64,000 nt of DNA from G964020105 sp964020105 (GCA_964020105.1 OZ026535.1:1319407-1383406), one strand, 5' to 3'; counted from the first letter of the stretch, positions 18,027 to 27,486 are shown. Numbers and translations: made by a program. Notes: generated by a model from the letters alone, not told the origin.

Positions 18027-18599
18027 ATGTTTATAGAAGTACAAGATACACCAAATCCTAATACCAAAAAATTTTTCCTTAATGAGGAAATCTTAAGTGT
18101 TAATGAAACCTATCATTTTAAAACAGCTGAAGAAGCAAAAGTATCCCCACTTTGTACTCAGATCTTTACAATAGAAGGAATTAGAGGAGTCTTCTTAGGC
18201 AATGATTTCCTATCAGTTATCGTTACAAATGAAGAAGATTGGTTTCATATTAAACCATTAGTTATAGCAAAAATAACAGATTTTATGGCTCTTAACCTAC
18301 CGGTTATAGATTCAAACACAACTTCCCTGGATTCTGTTGTAAATACAGAGGGGAGAAGTGAAGAAGAAAAATCCATCATCATTAAGATACAAGAGCTATT
18401 TGAAGAAAGAATTCGTCCCGCTGTTGCCATGGACGGTGGTGATATCATATTTAGAGACTATGAAGATGGTGTTGTCTTCTTAAGTTTATACGGCTCATGC
18501 TCTGGCTGCCCTAGCTCCACCGTTACCTTGAAAAACGGCATCGAAAATATGCTCAAATATTATTTGCCAGAAGTTAAAGAGGTTATCAGTATTGAGTAA
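18027..18599 (+). CDS. NifU-like Fe-S cluster scaffold/carrier (Nfu family)
   Basis: A 190-residue protein with the two Nfu parts. The N-terminal Nfu domain begins MFIEVQDTPNPNTKKFFLNE. The C-terminal NifU domain has RPAVAMDGGDIIF and the cluster-binding CxxC in GSCSGCPSSTVTLKNGIE. Such proteins carry Fe-S clusters to target enzymes. I take the ATG at 18027 because GGAGG lies just upstream; the ATG at 18015 would place that ribosome site inside the gene. It follows trpS by about 30 bases, as is common in relatives, and overlaps the next gene by 8 bases. Confidence 0.93.
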   Translation: MFIEVQDTPNPNTKKFFLNEEILSVNETYHFKTAEEAKVSPLCTQIFTIEGIRGVFLGNDFLSVIVTNEEDWFHIKPLVIAKITDFMALNLPVIDSNTTSLDSVVNTEGRSEEEKSIIIKIQELFEERIRPAVAMDGGDIIFRDYEDGVVFLSLYGSCSGCPSSTVTLKNGIENMLKYYLPEVKEVISIE

Positions 18600-19605
18600 A
18601 AAAATTAATACTGAGCCTTTTAATTTTATTCCTTGCTTTAAAAAAGCAAAAAATATCACAATTAAATATGGCTTGGTATTAATAGCTTTCCTTCTGTTTA
18701 TGGGGTTTTTAAGGATTAGCGAGCATGTCTTCTCTAATGATTATGTTTTTAATCAATTTATAAAAAATAAAGGATATTCTAGAAAATGCCTCACTATCTA
18801 TGAAGATGAAAAATTAATCGATACGATTAATAATTTTTATAAAAATTCTATGGATAACAAAGTTGTACCTTCCGTATTCTTTAATAATATTCCCAAATCT
18901 CTTTCCCACGTAAAAGATATAAAATTACGAAAAACTGTATATGTTAGTATCCTGCTACCAATTCTTTTGAAAATCCACAAAGAAGTAGAAAAAGAAAGAC
19001 AAGACTTACTTCACGTTAGTCAAAAACTACTAGAAGTACCACTGGAGGAAAAAGATTTCTTACTGATAGAAATTCTTGCAAAAAAATATAAAGTTAAACT
19101 TGGAGGTAGTGATCTTTGGTACTATACTCAAGCCATGGAAGACTTAATGGTTAAAGTGGATATTATTCCTATCTCTTTAAGTTTAGCTATCTCTGCTAAG
19201 GAAACCGGATGGGGTGAATCACGATTCTTAAAAGAAGGTAATTCTTTATTCTCTCAATGGGTTTGGTCTAAAGAATTAGGTATATTGCCAGCTTTCAGAG
19301 CCAAAGGAGCTACACATTTTGTAAGACGATTCTCTAGTCTAGAAGAAGCTGTCAGAGGATATTACATGAACTTAAATGTTAATGCTTCCTATCAGTCCTT
19401 TAGGGATAAAAGATATCAAATGCGTCTGGCTGATGAAGTTAATTTGGATTCCTTAAGATTAGCAAGAACCTTAGATAAATACTCACAACAAGACGACTAT
19501 ACAACTTCAATTGTAAGCATAATACGCGAAAACAGACTTGAACGTTTCGATGTAGCAATGGAATTCTCTAAAAACTATAACTCTGTTTGCTTGAAGGTGC
19601 TTTAG
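18592..19605 (+). CDS. Bax-like glucosaminidase-family protein, membrane-anchored
   Basis: A 337-residue protein with one N-terminal membrane helix (about residues 25-42, YGLVLIAFLLFMGFL) and a large extracytoplasmic part. The C-terminal half fits the Bax/LytF-like glucosaminidase family: LAISAKETGWGESRFLKEGN with the presumed catalytic Glu, then LFSQWVW, FRAKGATHFVRRFSSLEEAV and YYMNLNVNASYQSFRDKR. These are expected to cut peptidoglycan glycan chains. The TTG at 18592 has AGAGG upstream and overlaps the preceding nfu gene by 8 bases; there is no better ATG before the membrane helix. The 3' end overlaps tsaB by one base. Confidence 0.85.
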   Translation: MSKKINTEPFNFIPCFKKAKNITIKYGLVLIAFLLFMGFLRISEHVFSNDYVFNQFIKNKGYSRKCLTIYEDEKLIDTINNFYKNSMDNKVVPSVFFNNIPKSLSHVKDIKLRKTVYVSILLPILLKIHKEVEKERQDLLHVSQKLLEVPLEEKDFLLIEILAKKYKVKLGGSDLWYYTQAMEDLMVKVDIIPISLSLAISAKETGWGESRFLKEGNSLFSQWVWSKELGILPAFRAKGATHFVRRFSSLEEAVRGYYMNLNVNASYQSFRDKRYQMRLADEVNLDSLRLARTLDKYSQQDDYTTSIVSIIRENRLERFDVAMEFSKNYNSVCLKVL

Positions 19606-20294
19606 TGTATTATCTAACAATAGACACATCAAATAATTTTTCATTAGCTTTATTTAAACAGCACTCCCTTCTTCATAGCTACAGCATAACTAAAGCAGAT
19701 CTATTATCTTTAAATCTCCAAGTATCAGACATCGTGATTGATAAATTAGATAATCTCTTAACAACTAATAACCTTAAAGTTACAGATTTAGAATTTTGTG
19801 CTTTTATTCGCGGATCAGGATTCTTTAATGGTCTTAGAATAGGAGCTCTGATTGCTAAAACATGGTCTGCAGCGATAAATTTACCTGTTGTTAGTTTCTT
19901 ATCTTCCGAGCTAATTTTACATCATATTCCTAAAGAAGATATTACTCCTAAGAGTGTCATTGTTGCAACAACTGATATTGGAAAATCCGGTGCGGTGATA
20001 ACTATTTTTGACAATGATTTTAAAATGTTACAATCAGATGTTTACATACCACAAGAGCAATTGCTAAATTTTTTTACAATGGATTTTTTATTGCAAAAAA
20101 AGCTCCTTATAGCAGGCTCTAAGCAAGATGCTTTGCAATCTATAGATTTTTCCAATGATTGTAAGTATTATGATAATATTATGTATCCCTCAGTTGGAAT
20201 TTTTGGGGAGTTTGCTTTAAAAGCTTATGTTATGGGCAATTTAGATGAGGAAATACTGCCTCTTTATGCCGGCAATTTTAGTGTAAAATTTTAA
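19605..20294 (+). CDS. tsaB: tRNA t6A synthesis protein TsaB (YeaZ)
   Basis: A protein of 229 residues from the GTG at 19605. It begins MYYLTIDTSNNFSLALF, the ASKHA-fold start typical of TsaB, and has GSGFFNGLRIGALIAKTWS, which matches the family G-S-F-T-G-[LI]-R signature. TsaB partners TsaD (not in the window) and TsaE to form t6A37 in ANN-decoding tRNAs. I choose GTG 19605 because it overlaps the upstream TAG stop (TAGTG) and has GAAGG before it. The frame is open to a TTG at 19587. Confidence 0.92.
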   Translation: MYYLTIDTSNNFSLALFKQHSLLHSYSITKADLLSLNLQVSDIVIDKLDNLLTTNNLKVTDLEFCAFIRGSGFFNGLRIGALIAKTWSAAINLPVVSFLSSELILHHIPKEDITPKSVIVATTDIGKSGAVITIFDNDFKMLQSDVYIPQEQLLNFFTMDFLLQKKLLIAGSKQDALQSIDFSNDCKYYDNIMYPSVGIFGEFALKAYVMGNLDEEILPLYAGNFSVKF

Positions 20295-20309
20295 AAATAG
20301 AGAATCCAT

Positions 20310-21659
20310 ATGAAAATTAAAAAATATCATATTAAAACATGGGGATGTCAGATGAATATCTACGATTCCCAAAGAATAGGAGAAATTCTACAATCTCTAA
20401 ATTATCAAGAATGCGATGATTTAACTGAAGCAGATATTATCATACTTAATACCTGCCACATCAGAGAAAAGGCCACTGAAAAAGTTTATTCTGATATTGG
20501 ACGCTTGAAAATTTTAAAAGAACGCAGAAATATAATTGGTCAAAGTCTTATAATTGGCATATCCGGCTGTGTTGCCCAAGCAGAAGGGGAGGAAATATTT
20601 AAAAGAGCTCCTTGTGTCGACTTGGTTTTTGGCCCTCAGACCTGGCACAGATTACCTGATATGATCACACAAATAGAGCTTAATCAGAAAAAAATTTGCG
20701 ACACCGATTTCCCAGTGGAGGAAAAATTCGATTCCCTTCCTAATCATTTTGACATTAAAAGAATCCAAAACGGTAGCGCTTTTGTCGCTATTCAAGAAGG
20801 ATGTGATAAGTTTTGTACCTACTGTGTTGTTCCATACACTAGAGGCTCTGAATACTCAAGACCAACTTGGCAAGTATTAGAAGAAGTAAGACAGCTTGTA
20901 GATCAAGGTGCAATTGAAATAACTTTATTAGGGCAAAATGTAAATGCTTATCATGGAATGTCTCATAATGGAGTTGAGTGGAATCTTGCTAAACTAATCA
21001 CAAAAATTGCTGAGTTTGATAATCTAAAAAGAATCCGCTACGTAACCTCACATCCTGCAGAGGTTGATGATGAGCTTATCCATGTACATGCTAATATCCC
21101 TAAGCTTATCCCTTTCTTGCATCTGCCAATACAATCGGGTTCTAACAGAATCTTAAAAGCAATGAACCGTAAACACTCGGTGGAAGATTATCTGCGCCTT
21201 ATAGATAAACTTAGAGCTGCCAACTCTAAGTTAGCTTTCTCTTCAGATTTTATTGTTGGCTTCCCTGGAGAAACTGAACAAGATTTTCAGGCAACTTTAG
21301 CAGTTATCAGAAAAGTTGGATTTATTCAGTCTTTCTCTTTCTCTTACAGCCCAAGAATAGGGACTCCAGCAGCTCTATACGATAATCAAATACCAGAAAA
21401 ATTAAAAGAAGAAAGATTACACATCTTACAAAATCTATTAAATATACAACAACACGATTTTAATCAGCAAACAGTGGGTAAGGTTTTTGACGTCTTAATC
21501 GATAGAAAAGGTAAAAAAACAGGACAATTAGTAGGCAAAACACCTTATATGCAAACCATGATCCTGCAAAATGAGTGCGAATCCATAATGGGTAAGATTT
21601 TTACTATCAAAGTGCACAGTGCATATCAAAATAGCTTATTTGGTGAACGAATTGTGTAA
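20310..21659 (+). CDS. miaB: tRNA-2-methylthio-N6-dimethylallyladenosine synthase MiaB
   Basis: A 449-residue methylthiotransferase. The N-terminal domain has its three cluster cysteines in WGCQMN, NTCHIREKA and ISGCVAQ. The radical-SAM motif CDKFCTYC is intact in QEGCDKFCTYCVVPYTRG. A TRAM domain ends the protein. MiaB adds the methylthio group to i6A37 in tRNAs. It starts an alphaproteobacterial run miaB-ybeY-corC-lnt-xre-metK; the phoH gene usual between miaB and ybeY is absent here. Confidence 0.98.
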   Translation: MKIKKYHIKTWGCQMNIYDSQRIGEILQSLNYQECDDLTEADIIILNTCHIREKATEKVYSDIGRLKILKERRNIIGQSLIIGISGCVAQAEGEEIFKRAPCVDLVFGPQTWHRLPDMITQIELNQKKICDTDFPVEEKFDSLPNHFDIKRIQNGSAFVAIQEGCDKFCTYCVVPYTRGSEYSRPTWQVLEEVRQLVDQGAIEITLLGQNVNAYHGMSHNGVEWNLAKLITKIAEFDNLKRIRYVTSHPAEVDDELIHVHANIPKLIPFLHLPIQSGSNRILKAMNRKHSVEDYLRLIDKLRAANSKLAFSSDFIVGFPGETEQDFQATLAVIRKVGFIQSFSFSYSPRIGTPAALYDNQIPEKLKEERLHILQNLLNIQQHDFNQQTVGKVFDVLIDRKGKKTGQLVGKTPYMQTMILQNECESIMGKIFTIKVHSAYQNSLFGERIV

Positions 21660-22218
21660 ATTAATTAATAATTCCCCTAATTTCTTACACCTAACTATCA
21701 CCTCTAAAATAAGGAATAATAAAGACGATTTCCCTAGCAAAGTAATTAGCCAATATAAAAAAATTGCAATTACAACCTTTCGTCAAGTGTTTTATCAACT
21801 GTGTGAAAGCGAACAATATAATTATCTTAAAGAAAAGCATATCTTTACTGATATCTTTCTTATTGAGAATCCAGCAATGCAAAAAATAAACTTCTCTTAT
21901 AGAGCTAAAAAAGAAGCTACAGATGTTATCGCCTTAGCCTTCTTTTCTAAGGATGAATTAGCTAATACAAACATTAAAGAGGCATTCCATTTAGGCGAAA
22001 TATATATAAGCATGCCTTTTATTAAAAAAGAAGCTCATGATGCTCGAGTAGATTTGAAAATACATTTCATAAGAATCCTTATCCATGGATTACTACATCT
22101 TTTAGGCTACGAACATGATATGGAAAAAAATGCTTTGATTATGTATAATTTAGAAGAAAAATTATTAGAAGATCTAAATCTAAATACTAATGGTTTAACA
22201 AGTAATTATTGGAGATAA
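21619..22218 (+). CDS. ybeY: Endoribonuclease / rRNA maturation factor YbeY
   Basis: A protein of at most 199 residues. The signature HGLLHLLGYEHDME gives the three zinc-binding His of YbeY, and KKEATDVIALAFF matches the family KPTDVLSFPF region. YbeY acts in 16S rRNA 3'-end maturation and ribosome quality control. The start is uncertain: the frame opens with GTG 21619, inside miaB by 41 bases, with in-frame GTG 21643 and TTG 21652 as later choices and no clear ribosome-binding site. There is also an unusually long segment before the conserved region. Confidence 0.93.
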   Translation: MHIKIAYLVNELCKLINNSPNFLHLTITSKIRNNKDDFPSKVISQYKKIAITTFRQVFYQLCESEQYNYLKEKHIFTDIFLIENPAMQKINFSYRAKKEATDVIALAFFSKDELANTNIKEAFHLGEIYISMPFIKKEAHDARVDLKIHFIRILIHGLLHLLGYEHDMEKNALIMYNLEEKLLEDLNLNTNGLTSNYWR

Positions 22219-23105
22219 AACAATTGGAAGGTGGCGTCAGGATATTGGGGAAACTATTAGAGTATTTGAACACTCTACGCCCAGACTATAAGAAAAATAC
22301 TAAAAAAATTGAAACCTATAATTATCAAAAATTACTAGAACTATTGGTTCATCATGATAATATTCAAAATAATAATATCTCTGAAACTTATTTAGTGCGC
22401 AATATCCTCTCTTTAAGAAATAAAAGCGTGCAAGACATTATGATACCAAGAGTAGATGTTGTAGCCTTCGAAGAAAATTCACCAATGGATGATATATTGC
22501 AACATATGGATAAAAGCGGTTATTCGCGCTTCCCCGTTTATAAAGATAATCTGGACAATGTTACCGGATTTATCCATGTTAAAGATATAATTCCCATTTT
22601 GGAGAAAAAAAATATTGTTAATTTATCCTCGATCCTAAGGAGCGTTCTATTCATATCCCCATATATGAAGCTACTAGATCTTTTATATGACATGAAAATT
22701 AAAAGAATCCACATGGCCATGGTAGTGGACGAATTTGGTGGAGTAGATGGTTTGATAACTTTTGAGGATGTTATGGAAGAAATAGTAGGTGATATAAGAG
22801 ATGAATATGATAAGGCTCCTACTGACTTAATTAAGATAGAATCAGTATGGTCTCTAGAGGCAGACGGTAGAATTAATATCGACGATTTAGAAGAATATAC
22901 AGGAAAATTTACTTCAGATGAAGAAAAAGAAGAATCAAACACTCTATCAGGATTAATAGTATCCCTAATAGGCTATATACCTGCAAAAAATGAACTTATA
23001 CAACATCCCTCAGGTATAGATTTTAAAATAATTGCCGTTGATCCCTTGAAAATTAATAAAGTTATGGTTAACTATGAAAAGCTTCATACAATTGCAGAAG
23101 ATTAA
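22209..23105 (+). CDS. CBS-domain protein of the CorC/HlyC family
   Basis: A 298-residue soluble protein with two CBS domains and a CorC_HlyC C-terminal domain. It shows QDIMIPRVDVVAFEEN, SGYSRFPVYKDNLDNVTGFI, VVDEFGGVDGLITFEDVMEE and IVGDIRDEYD, in family order. Members are linked to Mg/Co resistance or to envelope maintenance; in Alphaproteobacteria this gene always lies between ybeY and lnt. The start is a TTG: 22209 overlaps ybeY by 10 bases, while TTG 22224 has GGAG nine bases before it and may be the true one. Its 3' end overlaps lnt by 32 bases. Confidence 0.93.
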   Translation: MEIKQLEGGVRILGKLLEYLNTLRPDYKKNTKKIETYNYQKLLELLVHHDNIQNNNISETYLVRNILSLRNKSVQDIMIPRVDVVAFEENSPMDDILQHMDKSGYSRFPVYKDNLDNVTGFIHVKDIIPILEKKNIVNLSSILRSVLFISPYMKLLDLLYDMKIKRIHMAMVVDEFGGVDGLITFEDVMEEIVGDIRDEYDKAPTDLIKIESVWSLEADGRINIDDLEEYTGKFTSDEEKEESNTLSGLIVSLIGYIPAKNELIQHPSGIDFKIIAVDPLKINKVMVNYEKLHTIAED

Positions 23106-24627
23106 AGAATTACTAAAAAATAAAAAAATTAAACTGTTACTGGTTTTTTTAAATTCCTATATATATTGTGCATCCTTTCCTCCCCTTAATGTACCTTATC
23201 TTGGTATTGGAGCAATCTTAATTTTTACTATCTTATTTGCCTCAGCAGAAAACATAAAAGAATTGATAATTCTCACTTTGGCATGCGCATTTGGAGTAGG
23301 GATCTTGGGAGCATATTGGGTTATGTTTGCTGCAGATTACACTTTTAATTCAAAAATAATTAGTATATTGACCTTGTTTGGAACAGCCATACTATATGGG
23401 GGTTCCCTATTTTTTGCTACCTCTTATATGATATATAAAGCACCCAAAAAAAATCTGTGGTTTATCCTTTACGCCACCATAGCTTGGAGTTTTCAAGATA
23501 CTAGTAAGTATTATTTTTTTAGTGGAATCCCCTATTTTAAGGCAGCTTATATTTGGGATTTTAGTCACAATATTATCCAGATAGCCTCCATTATCGGAGT
23601 ATATGGATTATCTATTTTAACTTATGCTTTAATTTTTTCCTTAATCTCTCCCTTTTTAACAAAAAAATTATGGCTAAAAATCAGTATCCCATTATTATTC
23701 ATAACTCTATTTATTGGATTCTATTTTTATGGTGCATATAGAATTAATATGATTAATTCTATTCCCATAGAAAAAGAAATATCCATACGAATCACTCAAT
23801 CTAATATTAGCCAATCAGAAAAGATGGATATTAGTACTTTTCATTTTTACTCTGCTAAAGTATTGGCACAAGCAATAGAAGGAAATTATCCTCTGCCAGA
23901 GATAATTATTACTCCAGAGGCATCCTTTATTTTAGATAGCAATCCACAGGCACAATCACTTAAGAATCTAGCAAACAAAATTCCCTATGGTTCAAATCTA
24001 GTAGCCGGCGCCATTAGATTTGATGATGATAAAATATATAATAGTATTTATGTTATTAATAGAAACAACACCTTAGAAGACTATTATGATAAGATTCGCT
24101 TGGTTGCTTTTGGCGAAAAGACTCCACTCTCTGATTATTTTCCCAATTTAGTTAACCTTATAGGCATGCCAAGTTTCTCAGAAGGAGAAAAAGAAAAAAT
24201 ACTAACAGTAAACAACCACAAGTTTCTCCCATTGATATGCTTTGAAGGACTATTCCCAGTTGCAAAAATGGGAAGTGATCAGATAGATTTTATTGTGAAT
24301 ATATCCAATGAGGCATGGTTTGATGATTCCATAGAACTTGAGCAAAATTGGACAGCTTTCCGCTTTAGAAGCATTGAATCTGGCGTCCCCTCGGTTAAAG
24401 TATCCAATGATGGCATATCTGGAATTTACAACTTACTAGGAACAGAAGAGCTGAAAATTATGCAGCTTACTCGAATCAATACAGATTGGATTCTTAAGGT
24501 CAAGAAAGCCCAAACACTAATCTCTTCATATGATTTTAGGATTTTGATCTATTTTATAACTTTAACGTATAGCATTTTATTGCTCAAATTGTTTTTTGTA
24601 AAAAAACACCATAAACCCCAAGGATAA
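23074..24627 (+). CDS. lnt: Apolipoprotein N-acyltransferase Lnt
   Basis: A 517-residue inner-membrane enzyme that adds the third acyl chain to lipoproteins. About seven hydrophobic segments precede a nitrilase-fold domain. The triad is present: Glu in IIITPEASF, Lys in DKIRLVAFGE and Cys in LPLICFEGLFP. The segment VNISNEAWFDDS is the family N-x-x-W-F loop. Its presence fits the putative lipoprotein gene at 9158-9694. The start overlaps corC by 32 bases. Confidence 0.96.
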   Translation: MKSFIQLQKIKELLKNKKIKLLLVFLNSYIYCASFPPLNVPYLGIGAILIFTILFASAENIKELIILTLACAFGVGILGAYWVMFAADYTFNSKIISILTLFGTAILYGGSLFFATSYMIYKAPKKNLWFILYATIAWSFQDTSKYYFFSGIPYFKAAYIWDFSHNIIQIASIIGVYGLSILTYALIFSLISPFLTKKLWLKISIPLLFITLFIGFYFYGAYRINMINSIPIEKEISIRITQSNISQSEKMDISTFHFYSAKVLAQAIEGNYPLPEIIITPEASFILDSNPQAQSLKNLANKIPYGSNLVAGAIRFDDDKIYNSIYVINRNNTLEDYYDKIRLVAFGEKTPLSDYFPNLVNLIGMPSFSEGEKEKILTVNNHKFLPLICFEGLFPVAKMGSDQIDFIVNISNEAWFDDSIELEQNWTAFRFRSIESGVPSVKVSNDGISGIYNLLGTEELKIMQLTRINTDWILKVKKAQTLISSYDFRILIYFITLTYSILLLKLFFVKKHHKPQG

Positions 24628-25007
24628 TCTACTTTTGGTTGTTGTTTTGACTCCATAAAAACAAACAAATAACATTTTTTAGTAGAGAAAATGACTGTTT
24701 CATGGTACATTAGTTATACAGCGATTTAATATTACAGGTTACAAGTAATTTGTGTATTGCAGAAATAATATGCAACACTGCTATCGCTTCGCTAGTATAC
24801 TTGTTATGATTAATCACCTTGATGTTAATTAGTAGAAAAAATTACTGCTTCTATTAATAGTTACGGTTTGGGGAGTGGTGAAAGGCAGAACTTTAGATTC
24901 TTACTTTTGCATTATAGTAATCATACTAGTGGTAACAAAAAATAAAACTTAATAGATAGTTTAGCTATCTTAGAAAAAATAATTGGCGCTTAGGGGGCTT
25001 AATACGT
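24628..25007. other. Intergenic region before the XRE regulator
   Basis: This 380-base region between lnt and the XRE gene has no supportable reading frame or recognisable RNA gene. It holds a 6-base inverted repeat at 24954-24970, listed separately, and an irregular inverted segment around 24780-24800 (CTATCGCTTCGCTAG). A promoter for the XRE gene should lie here, and the unusual length would allow a small RNA, but I cannot show one. Confidence 0.4.
24954..24970. promoter_or_regulatory. Inverted repeat upstream of XRE regulator, possible operator
   Basis: AGATAG, loop TTTAG, CTATCT lies 38 bases before the regulator's ATG. Regulators of this kind often bind their own promoter, so autoregulation is possible. 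The repeat is short and the assignment is a guess. Confidence 0.3.
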
Positions 25008-25397
25008 ATGCTGAAGCATAACAGATCACCTAAAGATATAGATGTATATGCTGGAGAGCAACTTAAGAAAAGAAGAAAAGAGTTAGGCATGAGCCAAAAG
25101 GCTCTTGCTGAGTCTGTCGGAGTTACTTTTCAGCAAATACAAAAATATGAAAAAGGTCTTAATAGAATTGGTGCAAGTAGATTATACGACTTTTGTAAAG
25201 TTTTAAAAGTAAAACTATCATACTTCTTTAAGGATATAGCCTATGATTCGGTAACTAACTCTAGTCATCAGTTAAGTGAAGATGAAAATACTACAGATAT
25301 AATGGATCTTATTTTGCTCTTTAAGCAAATAAAGGATGATAACAAAAAGAAAATTATCTTAGACTTAGTTAGATCATTAAGTGAAATGACTTACTAA
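25008..25397 (+). CDS. XRE-family helix-turn-helix transcriptional regulator
   Basis: A 129-residue regulator with a Cro/CI-type helix-turn-helix at about residues 14-70: GEQLKKRRKELGMSQKALAE, then VTFQQIQKYEKGLNRIGASR, then LKVKLSYFF. This exact type is widespread in Alphaproteobacteria between lnt and metK. The C-terminal tail is acidic then basic and probably mediates dimerisation. The target is unknown; being beside metK suggests control of methyl metabolism, but this is inference from neighbourhood. Confidence 0.92.
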   Translation: MLKHNRSPKDIDVYAGEQLKKRRKELGMSQKALAESVGVTFQQIQKYEKGLNRIGASRLYDFCKVLKVKLSYFFKDIAYDSVTNSSHQLSEDENTTDIMDLILLFKQIKDDNKKKIILDLVRSLSEMTY

Positions 25398-25400
25398 ATT

Positions 25401-25428
25401 AATCTCGCCAAGAGAAGATTGATTTTTT
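25401..25428 (+). terminator. Hairpin with T-run between the XRE gene and metK
   Basis: AATCTC (25401-25406) can pair with GAGAAGATT (25412-25420) with a one-base bulge, and a run of six T follows (25423-25428). This could terminate the XRE transcript or act as an attenuator in the metK leader. The stem is short. Confidence 0.4.
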
Positions 25429-25475
25429 GTTGGAAACTTGTTAGCATTAGTCTTTGTTTGAAAATGAGGAAATTT

Positions 25476-26651
25476 ATGGTGGGAAAACAGACTTATTTGT
25501 TTACTAGTGAATCTGTATCTGAGGGGCATCCTGATAAGGTGGCTGATAGAATCTCTGATTCGATCCTTGACTATTTTTTATCTAGAGATATGTACGCTAG
25601 AGTTGCGGTTGAAACTTTGGTAACAACTAATCAGATTGTTTTGGCCGGTGAGGTTAAAACAAATTTAACTTTCACCATAGACGACTTGAATAATGTTGCA
25701 AGGGAAAGTGTTAAAAAAATAGGCTATGAGCAAAAGGGTTTTGATTATAGAACCCTAAGCATATGCAATTATATTCATGGTCAGTCTGCTGATATAGCTC
25801 GTGGGGTTGATGAGGCAGATGGTAAAGAAGAGGGAGCAGGAGATCAGGGGATAATGTTTGGTTATGCTTGTGATGAAACCGATGTTTTTATGCCTTCTAC
25901 AATCTGTTATGCACATAAATTGCTAGAAGTTTTAGCTAATAAGAGGAGATCTGGTGAAATTATTGGCTTAATGCCAGATGCTAAGAGCCAGGTTACCATT
26001 GAGTACGTTGATTCTATCCCATCTAGAGTACATACTGTAGTTATATCGCATCAGCATGAGGATTATTTAAGTCAAAATGATGTTAAGGCTTTAATAATGC
26101 CGGTTTTAAGGGAAGTTTTTCCAAAAAATTTATATGATCCTAATAATTGTATTCATCATATTAATCCCACAGGTAGATTCGTTATAGGTGGCCCTGATGG
26201 TGATACAGGTCTTACTGGAAGAAAAATTATAGTTGATACCTACGGGGGAGTTGCTCCCCATGGTGGAGGGGCTTTCTCTGGCAAGGATCCCACTAAGGTT
26301 GATCGTTCTGGAGCTTATGCTGCTAGGTATTTAGCAAAGAATATCGTTGCCGCTGGAGTTGCAAAAAAATGCACAATTCAGCTATCTTATGCTATAGGTG
26401 TTTCAACTCCTCTTTCAATTTATGTTGATACTAGTTCTACTTCAAAGTTTTCCAATGAAAAGATCCAAGAAATTATTCCTATAATAATGAATTTATCACC
26501 CAAGGGTATAAGAACTCATTTGGCATTAAATAAACCCATATATGAAATAACTTCTTCTTATGGTCATTTTGGTAGGATTCCTGAGGGGAATGCTTTTACC
26601 TGGGAAAGGTTAGATTTGGTAGATAAAATAAAAGAATTGTTAAAGTTATAA
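25476..26651 (+). CDS. metK: S-adenosylmethionine synthase MetK
   Basis: A 391-residue enzyme joining methionine and ATP to SAM. It begins MVGKQTYLFTSESVSEGHPD with the conserved His of GHPDK. The signatures EGAGDQGIMFGYA and GGGAFSGKDPTKVDRSGAY are intact, as is GGPDGDTGLTGRKIIVDTYGG-type metal and ATP binding. I choose ATG 25476 because GAGGA lies five bases before it; the frame is open to 25419 but the extra residues are unlike MetK. It is followed 3 bases later by trmB. Confidence 0.98.
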   Translation: MVGKQTYLFTSESVSEGHPDKVADRISDSILDYFLSRDMYARVAVETLVTTNQIVLAGEVKTNLTFTIDDLNNVARESVKKIGYEQKGFDYRTLSICNYIHGQSADIARGVDEADGKEEGAGDQGIMFGYACDETDVFMPSTICYAHKLLEVLANKRRSGEIIGLMPDAKSQVTIEYVDSIPSRVHTVVISHQHEDYLSQNDVKALIMPVLREVFPKNLYDPNNCIHHINPTGRFVIGGPDGDTGLTGRKIIVDTYGGVAPHGGGAFSGKDPTKVDRSGAYAARYLAKNIVAAGVAKKCTIQLSYAIGVSTPLSIYVDTSSTSKFSNEKIQEIIPIIMNLSPKGIRTHLALNKPIYEITSSYGHFGRIPEGNAFTWERLDLVDKIKELLKL

Positions 26652-26654
26652 GTT

Positions 26655-27347
26655 TTGCAGAAATTTATTAATTTTTACGGCAGAGTTTCCGGACATTTGG
26701 GATATAAGGCAAAACTTCTGATTGATGAGGTTTTGCCAAAATATTCCCTTAGTAAGTATGATTTTTTTGAGAATAATTTTACTAATTTAATACAAGGTTA
26801 TGAGAAAGTTAATTTAGAGATAGGCTTTGGTAGTGGTGATTTTATATTAGAATCAGCACTTAGGAATAAAACACAGTTGTATATTGGGGTAGAGATTTTT
26901 CTTAGTGGTATTGCAAGTTTATGTAAGAGGATATCCTTAAGCGAATCCCTTGGTAGCCCGGATAATTTAAAGATATATCGAGGTAATATTCATGAGATAT
27001 TAGCCATATTGCCTAAGGGAGTTTTTGATAATATATATTTATTATTTCCAGATCCATGGCATAAAAAACGTCATAACAAGAGGCGGATGGTTAATGATAC
27101 TAATGTGGCAATTTTTGCTGATTTATTAAAACAGGGGGGAGGTTTTCGTTTTGTATCAGATGATTATGATTATGTAGGGGTTGCTTTATCGTGTATACTT
27201 TTTTCCGATAATTTTCACTGGATAGCCAAAGATGTGAAAGATTTTTCTTTACCACCTTATGATCATATAAGTACTAAATATGAAAAAAAGGCAGTAGAAA
27301 AAGGCAGAGCTATTACTTATTTAGATTTTATTAAAAAGTTTAAATAA
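26655..27347 (+). CDS. trmB: tRNA (guanine-46-N7)-methyltransferase TrmB
   Basis: A 230-residue methyltransferase making m7G46 in tRNA. The SAM motif is VNLEIGFGSGDFILE. The family signature NIYLLFPDPWHKKRHNKRR is intact. The start is a TTG at 26655; there is no in-frame ATG before FYGRVSGHLGYKAK, which aligns with the usual N-terminus. It follows metK by 3 bases, as in relatives. A hairpin terminator stands about 100 bases after its stop. Confidence 0.96.
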   Translation: MQKFINFYGRVSGHLGYKAKLLIDEVLPKYSLSKYDFFENNFTNLIQGYEKVNLEIGFGSGDFILESALRNKTQLYIGVEIFLSGIASLCKRISLSESLGSPDNLKIYRGNIHEILAILPKGVFDNIYLLFPDPWHKKRHNKRRMVNDTNVAIFADLLKQGGGFRFVSDDYDYVGVALSCILFSDNFHWIAKDVKDFSLPPYDHISTKYEKKAVEKGRAITYLDFIKKFK

Positions 27348-27450
27348 GTGGCAAAAAGCATTTTTAGGTGATAGAATGTATAGCATTATAATAAGAAGCA
27401 TATCATATAATATGATTGTAATTTGGACGTTATTCTGGGATTATCTGAAT

Positions 27451-27486
27451 AAAAGAGGTGGATTGAAAAATTCACCTCTTTTATTA
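27451..27486 (+). terminator. Intrinsic terminator after trmB
   Basis: AAAAGAGGTG (27451-27460) pairs perfectly with CACCTCTTTT (27473-27482), extended by a G-T and an A-T pair toward a short loop, and followed by TTATT. It is the probable terminator of the metK-trmB transcript. Confidence 0.75.

Noticed and set aside
24628..25007. SAM riboswitch upstream of the XRE/metK region
   Set aside because: I could not fold any segment into a known SAM-class riboswitch, and the region precedes the regulator rather than metK.
25419..25475. Longer metK reading
   Set aside because: The added residues are not MetK-like, and GAGGA directly precedes ATG 25476.
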